Shown here piece after piece: positions 1 through 9,065 of a stretch of DNA of 64,000 nt. The position numbers were made by a program, and so were the translations under genes. Positions within the stretch are counted from its first letter, which is position 1. Each line of letters opens with the position of its first letter. The DNA is from Pisolithus tinctorius. Taxonomy: Eukaryota > Basidiomycota > Agaricomycetes > Boletales > Pisolithaceae. The DNA lies in the NCBI GenBank assembly GCA_024663395.1, contig JANFAH010000043.1, positions 310,001 through 374,000 on the forward strand, read 5' to 3'. A model generated the notes under the pieces. It was not told the DNA's origin and made no database searches. It was given only the letters and a program-made list of their open reading frames with translations.

Positions 1-246
1 TGTACTAAGGAGTCCAAAGGTCTTGTTGGCAACTTATCCAGTGACCCCCTTGGCAAGTGGGGCTGCAACAGTGCTTCTTATGCACACTCAATCATAGCAC
101 TATCAAATGTGGCATGGCTGGAGATTGAAGACAGCACCCTCAAGTTTGTCAAGGGTGGAAGAAGGTTCAAACCTGTTGTAAAGGAGGATGCATGTGCATG
201 CATCATTGACTGTGACTCAGATGAGAACAGTGACATCAGTGACCCT
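1..246 (+). pseudogene. Left part of an unknown ORF split by the copia element
   Basis: Frame 1 is open from the first base of the window to the copia insertion and continues in frame at 7178 once the retrotransposon and one copy of its ACCCT duplication are removed. The encoded stretch has a Cys pair (ACAC) and an Asp/Ser-rich segment (DCDSDENSD) just before the break. The true start lies outside the window. I do not recognise the protein; it could be a host gene or the coding part of another repeat. The region is CpG-poor, like the transposons, which slightly favours a repeat-derived or silenced gene. Confidence 0.45.
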
Positions 247-538
247 TGTCAAGAATGCGATCCGGAATTATGGTAGCATCTTGGAGTTTTGCCCAGAGGG
301 CTCGGAATTGTTCCCCAACCCTCGGAATTAAATTCCGATGTCATTACGCTTACTAATTACAGTACTATAAATTTTCCACACCGTTCTTTTCCACCTCAGT
401 GACTACTTCATACACTGAGGTGAGTATAGCTAGATTCCCGCTCATTTACTTGGTACTGACATAGTGTAGAAACTCATACCTTCATTAGGTACTAATATAG
501 TGACTACTTTGTACACTGAGAAACTCATACCTTTGTTA
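247..538 (+). repeat. Left LTR of the copia element
   Basis: It starts TGTCAAGAATGCGATCC and is near identical over its length to 6881-7172. A promoter-like ACTATAAATTTT lies near 363-374. It contains an internal direct repeat (GTGACTACTT..TACACTGAG, twice). The LTR ends in TTA rather than the usual CA; the ends were set by the 5-bp target duplication. Confidence 0.93.
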
Positions 539-553
539 GGTTATGAGCCCTGC
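539..553 (+). other. Primer-binding site, half-tRNA type (initiator tRNA-Met)
   Basis: GGTTATGAGCCCTGC directly follows the LTR. It is complementary to the anticodon arm, not the 3' end, of fungal initiator tRNA-Met (GCAGGGCUCAUAACC, recalled from yeast). Priming from an internally cut initiator tRNA-Met is known for Drosophila copia, so this is the expected site type for a copia relative. Confidence 0.75.
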
Positions 554-602
554 TCTCGCACTCTAATTCCGAAAGAGTTAATACACAGCATCAATACCCA
601 CT

Positions 603-2150
603 ATGGCAAAAGACAATCATTCCTTACAAGTCCCAACCCTAAATGCAGACAGAAGCAACTGGCTATACTACAAGGCTCAGGTTGAATGGGCTGTCAGCTC
701 AAAAGGGCTGATTGGACACCTGACTGGCTTGGATGCGAAACCAGAGGACCCTTCAGCAGGGAAAGATGCCTCCTGGAAGCCCACAGCCATGGAGCAAAAA
801 CTTGTCAGCAAATACCCAGAAAAACTCTGGCAATGGGCTAAGGACAATGGATATGTCAAGCAAGTGATCACTGTGTCACTCCCAGAATCTCTGTTCCTTC
901 AAGTCCTGAAGGAAGAGACTGCGAAGAGTGTGTGGGGTGTCCTCACCGATCTTTTCCAAAACTGCTCTTGCATTGTTGCAATCAATCTTCAGAGAAAACT
1001 CCAAGAATCCCACTGTTCAGAAAAAGGCAATGTCCGTGCTCACTTTGACAAGATGCACACACTGCACAAACAACTTGCCATGCTTGGACAGTCAATCACA
1101 GATGATGACTTTGCAGCCATCATCCTCAGTTCACTTCCTGCTTCTTACGACTCCAACCTCACAGCTATGACATCTTCGGCCCTAGTCATGCAAAAGGACC
1201 TATCTCCAGACTTCATAATCAAAGTAATTTCCGACAAATATGATAGGCGCCAAACATGGACGAAGAGAGGCAACTCTGGAAACTCTGGAAATTCCGAAGA
1301 TGTGGCTTACTCAGCAAAGGATGGAAAGAAGTCCACCTGTGAAAATTGCAGAAAGAAAGGTCATACGAAAGACCAATGCTGAGAAGAGGGTGGTGGAAAA
1401 GCTGGGCAAGCACCCAAGTGGTTCCAGAACAAGGGAAAAGGGAAAAAGAAGGAGAAAGGTACCAGAAAAGCTGCCACTGTGGCCAGTGCATCAGCCAGCT
1501 CGAGCATGCAAACCAGTGCTGACTTGGAACCTGATGGAGTTTGGCTAGTGCACCTGCAGGATGACGACTGGCTCACAGAAATTGCAGAGGAAGAAATTCC
1601 GAACCCCCAGGATATCATTATTGATGAAGAAGATGCATATATGAACAACTATGACCATGTTCTCCCCGCAGGCAAAAGCCTAAATCCCGCAGAAGAGACA
1701 ATCCTGTTCGACTCTGGTGCTTCATGTCACATGTCCTCCTACTGCAGCAAATTCCTCAATTACAAGCCAATCATACCCAAACCTATCACTGCTGCCGACA
1801 ACCACACCTTCCATGCCATTGGGAAAGGTGATCTCGCAATTTCACTCCCAAACGGCACTACCCAGACCCATATTTGACTCAAGGATGTGCTCTATGCTCC
1901 CAAGATGGGAATTACACTCATTTCCATTAGCGAACTTGATGTTGCTGGGTACATGGCATTATTCCAAGACAAGCATTGTCAAATTTTTGATGCTTGGAAA
2001 AAGAAAGTAGCCGAAATTCCGGTGCAAAAAGGCCTCTACTGCCACAAATGAGCTTGTCATGCCTTCACAGGCCTAGCCAAGGCCACAGAATCCTTAACCA
2101 TGGAGGAGATTCACATAAGGCTTGGCCACATTGCTCCCGAAGCCATCCGG
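603..2150 (+). pseudogene. Copia Gag - protease - start of integrase (broken)
   Basis: One reading frame runs from ATG 603 to the solo LTR at 2151 but is broken by three TGA codons (1380, 1875 and 2049). The first two sit where Trp is expected, which suggests TGG to TGA. The first ~240 residues are a copia-type Gag ending in a CCHC zinc knuckle (CENCRKKGHTKDQC). A protease with the active-site block LFDSGASCHM follows near 1706-1735, then the pre-integrase segment with HIRLGH near 2109. All three stops are G to A changes on the coding strand. The frame resumes at 4018. Confidence 0.88.
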
Positions 2151-2553
2151 TGTCACACACCAAAGGTGTTGTGGACATGGTTACAGCTGACTCTGCCTAA
2201 CTCATTGACAAGTTGCACACAATGCCCAAGCATGCAGATGAAGACTAAAAGCCTCATGTGTAGAAAGACTGTCAGACATTAACAGTCATCCTTTGCACAA
2301 GAACAAGTCATCAGTGCTAAAGAGAAAAGAGGAAGCGAGTTAAGCATGCATTAAAGATTTTTAGTGCCCATGTACAGCATTCCAGTTTTTGTCATATCTC
2401 CACCATTTCCAAAGATATCGACTCCGTTCCCACACTCGCTTAAAGTGCTCAGCCCCATTATTCTTCCTTCCAAATTTGGAGAGGATCCTCGCACCCTGCA
2501 CATTTCTACAGCACTCCATCCATCAGACGCTCATTTCGCTAAGTCCATCAATT

Positions 2554-3033
2554 ATGGCCACCTCTTCATCGATCATCTCGCTTGTCTCATTTGCCAGAGA
2601 CAGTGGCTACATATATCTGCCAGGTGTTCCCACCAGCTTCTGTCCTGAAGCCCCCTGGTTCATCCTGTCATTGTCAGCCCCATCTCATCCCATGCAGCTT
2701 GGTCAGCATGTTCTCCTTGTCAGTATGACTTCCAGAAGGACATTCTTTGGTTGCCTCAGGTCTGTCACTCAGCTAGAAAGGTCTTATGTGGTTGTTTCAG
2801 TCTCCCCAGTTGATGAAGCATATGGATCATTCCACCCTGCTCCCTGCACTGTCTTTATTCCAGTCTCGTCCATCATTCTTCCCGCATTGCGACAGCTGCA
2901 GTATAATCTACTGTTCTCCAGCCTCCCTGATCGCATTCATGACAAGTATGACATGCATCTTGCCTTCTTACTGCAAGATCCAGCAGAAGATGTCCCCCCT
3001 TCTCCTCCTCCTCCATCAGAGCCCTGTTCATAA
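2554..3033 (+). CDS. Conserved LTR-encoded protein (159 aa), unknown function
   Basis: The ORF lies in the U3 part of the solo LTR. I chose ATG 2554 (MATSSSIIS) because the corresponding ATG opens the conserved part in all four complete copies. Shared blocks are FARD.GY.YLPGVPTSF, VSMTSRR.FFG, LERSYVV.SVSP, FIPVSSIILP and LRQLQYNLL, then a Pro/Ser-rich tail. The middle alternates short hydrophobic stretches and Gly/Arg turns, so an SH3/KOW-like beta barrel is conceivable, but that is only a guess. There is no signal peptide or membrane segment. It is not part of the gag-pol set and I know no named family. It matches the ORFs at 55971, 61621-62097 and 63289-63627. Confidence 0.6.
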   Translation: MATSSSIISLVSFARDSGYIYLPGVPTSFCPEAPWFILSLSAPSHPMQLGQHVLLVSMTSRRTFFGCLRSVTQLERSYVVVSVSPVDEAYGSFHPAPCTVFIPVSSIILPALRQLQYNLLFSSLPDRIHDKYDMHLAFLLQDPAEDVPPSPPPPSEPCS

Positions 3034-3470
3034 AGTTTTTGTTAACTTCACTGAGAGGATGAAAGGGTGGGAGATGCAATTGCATATGCTTCCCATTGCC
3101 CCACAGACCCCCAACACCCTAGCCCCTTTTGACACCTGACTCATGCCCTTCAATTCTGGAATTAATACTTCCCTATCTGGAAACACTGTCCATCTGTCAT
3201 GCTGTCTTTGGATCTAGAGATGTCTCTGCCAAGATCTAACTTGCATCGCCACCCCCTAATGTGATATCAGTGTGCTTACTCAGTTTCTGATTCTATTTGA
3301 CTCATTTTGTGATATTTTGACTATCCTTGACTCGTTCATTGCCAATACTTACCAATCCTCTTTGCTTGCTTACTTTTCACTTCTCACTTACTCATCATGA
3401 TTACTCAGTCCTTACTCATTACTTACCAAGTGTTTGTGCCTTGTTTTTCACAAGCTGTGCTCCCCCCACA

Positions 3471-3480
3471 GTATATAAAC
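3471..3480 (+). promoter_or_regulatory. TATA box of solo LTR copy A
   Basis: GTATATAAAC lies about 1320 bp into the LTR, behind a C-rich tract. The other copies keep it: GTATATAATC at 56941, and reverse-strand equivalents near 61176-61186 and 62650-62657. It would mark the U3/R boundary about 25-30 bp downstream and places the ORF inside U3. Confidence 0.65.
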
Positions 3481-4017
3481 CCCCATGTACTTAGCTACCA
3501 AAAAAAACAGAAGCAATCAGAAGCCATTCACTCAGCAGTCAGTCAGTTCTTCAGTGCATAACTCATTGTCGACAGTTGAGGCTCATTCGGAAGAGTCTAT
3601 CTGTCTCCATTCATATCATTGGTAGTTGAGGCTCCACAAAGGGGTCTATCTGCCTCCATCCATCATCTGCAGTCTTATCCACACTTAGTCAGCACTCTTG
3701 CTTAGTCATCCATCCAACTCCTGTGTAACTCGTCATTGACTTGCGCCAGGAGCATGTCTTATCAAAGTCCATCATCCCAAGTCCTTTCGGCTGAACACCT
3801 TCACTCTGTTCAGCATCCCCCATCCAATCATCACTTGCTTGTCTTCTCCTGCATAACTCGTTGTTGACTTGCACTAGAAGCACCTGCCATTGAAATTTCC
3901 CCCTCTTAGATTTTTCTGCAGTCCAGGTTCTGTGGAGGCACACCACCACTCGCACATCATCTGTCTTTTGTGTTGGTTTTGGTTGGTTTTCACCACCTTT
4001 CCACACTTTGACTCACA

Positions 4018-5239
4018 CCAGTGCATGCTCAAGGATGGAACAATCACCGGAATTAAACTGGACAAAGCACATTCTACCATGGGTGCATGCAATTCATGTG
4101 AGTATGCCAAAGCAACTCGGAAGCCCATTGGGAAGGAGCACAACCCACCCTGCTGTGAACATCTTGGCGACAAGGTCCACACAGATCTCTGGGGACCTTC
4201 TCCAGTCCAAACCCCTGGCCACAGTCAATACTATGTCTCATTCATGGACAACCACACCCGCTACACCAAGCTGTACCTCCAGAAGATGAAAGCCAAGACC
4301 TTCACGTCATACAAGGCCTATGAAGCATGGCTGAACACACAGTTCGACACCAAAGTCAAGCAACTTCACTCAGACCGAGGGGGAGAATACCTTAGTGCGG
4401 AATTTTCGGAATATCTGAAATCCCGAGGCACAGAACAATGCATAACCGTCCATGACACCCCCGAACACAATGGAGTTGCAGAACAACTCAACAGAACACT
4501 CATTGAGCATGTATGTGCGATGATTCACGCCAGTGGCCTACCCAAGAACCTCTGGGGGGAGGCCATTATGCATGTGACCTGGCTCAAAAACCACTCATCA
4601 ACTTGCCATCTAGGCACAAAAACTCCCTATGAAATGCTCTACCAAAGACCACCTGACCTCTCAAAAATTCCAGTCTGGGGATGTTGTGTCAAGGTCCATG
4701 ACACCTCTGGCTCCAAACTAGACATGCAAGCCCAAGACAGACACTGGGTAGGTTTTGACCCTGAGAGCAATGGCCACCATATCTACTGGCCTGACACACA
4801 AGCAATCAGAATTGAAAGAAGTGTCATTTTTGAGTGCTGAGATGTGTCTGTACCACATGGTGTGCTGCTCGAGGGGGAGCAGGGGAATTCCGACACCTCA
4901 GAAAGAAATTCCGAAGCCTCAAAATGAAATTCCGAAGCCTCAGAACAGAACTCCGCAGCTTCACAGGGAAATTCCGAGGCCCTGCAGATGGTCAAGCAAC
5001 CCACTGAAGCAACTTCGGAAATTCCGAGACTCATTTTGGACCCACTTGGAGACAATTTCGAAACACCTCCACCTCAACCTCGTTGTTCCACTCACCAGTG
5101 CTTTGAATCAGACTATATGAGGTGCCTACATGCAGGGGAAGGCACTCATGATGGGTGCATCCCTCTCGACTTCATAAAAGAACTCCAAGAGAGCAATAGC
5201 AACCCAAACTGCCTACCTATGTATTCAATGAAGAACTAG
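4018..5239 (+). pseudogene. Copia integrase, rest (broken)
   Basis: The frame resumes after the solo LTR with the second half of the zinc motif (CNSCEYAKA). The DDE core follows: D in VHTDLWGP, D in LHSDRGGEY, E in EHNGVAEQ. After the integrase a TGA (4838-4840) breaks the frame in a spacer that repeats an AATTCCGA-containing unit (4890-5030). A frameshift between about 5190 and 5220 separates this part from the reverse transcriptase frame. The catalytic triad itself looks intact. Confidence 0.85.
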
Positions 5240-6862
5240 CTGCTGATGAAGATGACACTAACATCATGTATGCTATGGTGGCAGGGATGGCTGAAGCCAA
5301 AGGGCTGGACCCATCAACAGTCCATGAGGCAAAATCCCAAGCTGACTGGCTGAAGTGGCAAAATGCCATAAATGCGGAATTACAGAGCCTAGAGGAAGCA
5401 CATACCTGGGATGTTGTTGAGTGCCCCAAAGGTGCAAATGTTGTAGGATGCAAATGGGTCTTCAAGATCAAACACAACGCTGCCAGAGAAATTGAGAAGT
5501 ACAAGGCCTGCCTAGTTGCTAAGGGCTATTCTCAGATCCAGGGCATTGACTATGATGAAACATATGCTCCTGTTGCAAGACTCACATCCCTCTGCACCAT
5601 ACTAGCAGTTGCTGCACGCAATGACTGGGATATCAATGTATTCAATTTCCACTTGGCATTCCTCAATGGCAAACTCAGAGATGGTGAAGACATCCACATG
5701 GAGCTCCCTGAGGGCTACGCTGTAGGGCGGAATTTTTCCCATCCAGTTGGGAAGCTAAATGTAGCATTATATGGCTCAAAACAAGGCGCACTTCAGTGGT
5801 ACCAGAAGCTATGCGCTACTCTTGCAGATCTTGGGCTCACCAGAGCACATGCAGACTGGGGAGTGTTCTACAGTTGCATAGGACTGGAAATTCTCATCCT
5901 CGCCAGCCATGTCAATGACTGCACTGTAACAGGCAGTTCCCCATCATTAATTCGCTCATTTAAACAGGAGATCAGCACTCATTTTAAAATCTCCGACCTA
6001 GGGCCCATCAGTTGGCTACTTGGGATGAAGGTGACATGGAACAGAGAAGCCTGCACCATATCCCTGTCGCAGTAGTCCTACATTGAGGCCATCCTGATGA
6101 AATACAACCTCACTGACTGCAAACCTACCGCAATTCCGATGGACCCCAGAATAAAACTCTCTCACAGAGAAATTCTGCAGCCAGCCGAAGAAGCTGCACA
6201 CATGAAAAACATACCCTACTGTGCTGCTGTTGGCTCCCTCATGCACCTCACCATTGGAATGCGCTCTGACATTGCATTTGCTGTCTCCACAGTCATGCAG
6301 TTCAACAATGCACCCAACATGACTCACTGGGAGGCCGTGAAACAAATCTACAGGTATATCTCAGGCACAAAAGCGCTCGCTTTAACATTCGGAAATTCAG
6401 AACAAGGCCTTGAGGGCTATACTGATGCAGACAGAGCTTCACAGGAGCATCAATGTGCTATAAGCGGATATGCCTACCTACTGGATGGTGGAGCTATCAG
6501 TTGGGCCTCATGGAAACAGGAACTTGTAATGCTCTCCACTGCTGAAGTGGAGTACATTGCAGCAACTCATGCAGCCAAAGAGGGCCTGTGGCTTCGACAA
6601 CTCATCGGAGAAGTTTTCTGACCACTCAAACACCCTATCCCACTGTATTCTGACAGTCAATCCACCATCGCACTTACCAAAGATGGCAGCTATCATGCTC
6701 ACACAAAGCACATCGACATATGATACCATTTCATTCATTTTGCTGTGGAAAACAATTCCTTTCATTTAATTTATTGTCCTACTGACGACATGGTCGCCAA
6801 TACCCTTACCAAGCCTTTACCTAGCATCAAGGTGAAACACTTCGCATCTGCACTTGGACTTC
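5218..6862 (+). pseudogene. Copia reverse transcriptase and RNase H (broken)
   Basis: The start of the RT domain is clear (WDVVECPKGANVVGCKWVFK, then YKACLVAKGYSQ and DYDETYAPVAR). The catalytic pair, normally VDD, reads HVND near 5911-5922, so an essential Asp is lost. TAG at 6073 replaces a likely CAG just before SYIEAIL. RNase H follows with YTDADRAS, LSTAEVEYIA and the end motif NTLTKPLP. TGA at 6619 and TGA at 6720 (after KHIDI, where Arg is usual) break it. All of these stops are explained by C to T or G to A changes. The domain ends just before the purine tract at 6872. Confidence 0.88.
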
Positions 6863-6871
6863 ATTCTGATT

Positions 6872-6880
6872 GAGGGGGAG
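6872..6880 (+). other. Polypurine tract of copia element
   Basis: GAGGGGGAG lies immediately before the right LTR, the expected priming site for plus-strand DNA synthesis. Confidence 0.85.
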
Positions 6881-7172
6881 TGTTGAGAATGTGATCCGGA
6901 ATTATGGTAGCATCTCGGAGTTTTGCCCAGAGGGCTCAGAATTGTTCCCCGACCCTCGGAATTAAATTCCGATGTCATTACACTTACTAATTATGGTACT
7001 ATAAATTTTCTGCACCATTCTTTTCCACCTCAGTGACTACTTCATACACTGAGGTGAGTATAGCTAGATTCCTGCTCATTTACTTGGTACTGACATAGTG
7101 TAGAAACTCATACCTTCATTAGGTACTAATATAGTGACTACTTCGTACACTGAGAAACTCATACCTTCGTTA
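6881..7172 (+). repeat. Right LTR of the copia element
   Basis: The LTR starts TGTTGAGAATGTGATCC and is followed by the ACCCT target duplication. It differs from the left LTR by a small number of substitutions, several of them C/T or G/A. Confidence 0.93.
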
Positions 7173-7177
7173 ACCCT

Positions 7178-7846
7178 GCCAGTGAAGACCTACAGATTGA
7201 AGACTGGGATGTCAGCAACCCTGCCCCTACCTTTCCCTGTGTTGATGTTGGGGCACCCCTCTTTATCTGGAGCACATCCAACTCCCCATCATTGAGCCCA
7301 GAATCCCAAGTAGTGACTACCTTTCTAGGAATGGATGGAGATATTTGAGTGGATGCCAATGAATCCCAGATCCCTGAATTCATCTTCAAATCCCAAATCC
7401 CTGAACCCAACTATCTGTCTCTCAATGTTGTTTGTCCACAGGGGATGCCCCCTGAACTACACTCACTGTTCACATCTTTCAAGTTCCATCCTTCAGCTTC
7501 TCAACCATTTCCAGTGGTCAATTGTCACACCAATCAACCCTTTTGCACCCAACCAATGTTCAATGACAAATCTACATACCACCACAACAACAATAATCAT
7601 TCAACTGCATTTGGCCATAGCAGCACTCCTCATTTCACTTTCAACCCCACTCCAATTACACTGACATCTGACAGCCATGCTGATGCTCACAATCCTTATG
7701 TGGATCCTTTGACAATGCCAGCAGCTCTTGTGTTTTCTCCTCATTACAAGTTTCTGACTGGACCATCAAAGACAACCAATCCAGACAGTAACATAGTGGA
7801 GTACAGCCAATCCCTATATACCATGTCATTCATCCCATTCAGATAG
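7178..7846 (+). pseudogene. Right part of the unknown ORF split by copia
   Basis: This continues the frame of 1-246 after removing the copia element. It has one internal TGA (7346-7348, after MDGDI) and then runs open to TAG at 7844. The product is rich in Asn, His, Pro and Ser with a short Asn/His run (STYHHNNNNHSTAFGH), so it is probably disordered. No domain is recognised. The internal TGA could be a TGG or CGA codon changed by a single transition, like the stops in the copia element. Confidence 0.4.
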
Positions 7847-8988
7847 CTGTGCACATGCATGTGCTGTAGTTCTCACTTTCCCCATCACATATTTTCTCCA
7901 GATCATGGTTTCAACATATCTACATGCATGCTCATTAATCTGCACAGACACTCTTTTTCCATCTTTCCATACTCCATTCTAATCATGCTTCACATCTGAA
8001 CATTCATACACCCACTCCTTTAATTATCATTTACTCTAATTGCACAATTGAATTGTCAGTATCAATGGTTGTACCTTCATCTGATTGTCTGAGCTACTCT
8101 TGCCAAGACATTCTTGAGTCCTGCAGTCATAACCAGATGGTTTCAGACACATCAGACATGTCAGATGTCTGCATTGATTTTGAAACTAGTTGATCAGATG
8201 TCTGCAGTGTCTAGGTGGTCTGCCTGACTGCATCAGCCTGCTGCAGACAAAGCAGGCTACATGTAACTTTAGTGATGAACGAGGGAAGCCTGAGCCAGAT
8301 GATCCCAAATGTCAAATACACACTGTCAATCTGTCTACCCCAATGTTATACACAGCACGAACCACGAAAAAGGCAAGCTAAGACATCAGGCATCACAGAG
8401 CAAAGCTAGTAAGGCAGTCACCAACAAGTGTGACAAAGGCCCTCACAGAGGTTCTGGAATATGTGTATGGATTTAGTTCTTATCAATCTGCATCAGACAG
8501 GAATGTTCGAGCTGGCGGGTCACTTATGTCATGGGCTCAGTGTCGTCATTGGTTGTGTCGTTGTTGACGGTATCATCATTTCAGTTTTGGTATGGCCATG
8601 GTCTTGTTAGAGACTAAGTCGGTACTTACTATAACATGTACGTACCAGATAATTCCGACACGGGCAGGCATATGTATGGATAGTCATGCCTGCTACAGCC
8701 AATTGTCATCATGCCGTCATGGGGCCTGTTCAAGAAATACTTCCAGTGCGAAGTTATGAAGAATAAAGCATCAGTCAATTTCAGGATATCAGTGCTAGAG
8801 GTAGCGGAAGAATCCGGGCGGAAATTTTCTATTTCCCTGTCGTTGAGTCTGTCGAATCATTGCTTGTGTAAGTAAACGGGTACCCGTAGGCGGGGTAAGG
8901 AACAGGTCACCTTACCGTTTTCCATTGGCTGTAGGGAGAACAGAAGATTGGCTCCTTACGGTGAATCGTGTAAATGATGTCCCCGGTG
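7847..8988. other. Intergenic, no gene seen
   Basis: Only short unsupported frames occur here. Around 8140-8250 there is a cluster of imperfect CAGATGTCTGC/TCAGACA repeats. CpG is scarce to about 8500 and frequent beyond, marking the edge between the repeat-rich left end and the gene island. Confidence 0.5.
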
Positions 8989-9065
8989 AATATAAGTATA
9001 AGAAGCTCTATACCTCTCACCAACTATAAGCCTTCGACGAGAACAATATCATTGTTCATCCCACC
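8989..9065 (+). promoter_or_regulatory. Likely core promoter of the P450 gene
   Basis: GAATATAAGTATAAG about 75 bp before the start, then a CT-rich leader and CACCATG at the start codon, is a plausible TATA-type fungal promoter. Confidence 0.5.

Larger units (their letters stand above)
2151..4017 (+). mobile_element. Solo LTR, subfamily A (copy A), inserted in copia integrase
   Basis: This 1867-bp element starts TGTCACACACC and ends TTTGACTCACA (TG...CA). It is flanked by CCGG (2147-2150) and CCAG (4018-4021), a 4-bp target duplication with one mismatch. The interrupted integrase joins across it (HIRLGHIAPEAIR then MLKDGTITGIKLD). It has a U3-like first part of about 1.3 kb with a 159-codon ORF, a TATA box (GTATATAAAC at 3471), and about 540 bp of R/U5-like sequence with internal duplications. 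No gag/pol internal region is attached, so this is a solo LTR, probably left by LTR-LTR recombination. The same family occurs at 55598, 60123, 60341 and 60658. Confidence 0.85.
247..7172 (+). mobile_element. Ty1/copia LTR retrotransposon, inactivated, with nested solo LTR
   Basis: The element has two 292-bp LTRs (247-538 and 6881-7172) and a perfect 5-bp target duplication ACCCT (242-246 and 7173-7177). A primer site lies directly behind the left LTR and a purine tract directly before the right one. Coding order is Gag, protease, integrase, reverse transcriptase, RNase H, which is the Pseudoviridae (copia) order. It is split inside the integrase by a 1.87-kb solo LTR (2151-4017); without that it is about 5.06 kb, a normal copia length. 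It cannot be active. The frame carries at least six nonsense codons and a frameshift, and the reverse transcriptase active site reads VND instead of VDD. Confidence 0.95.
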
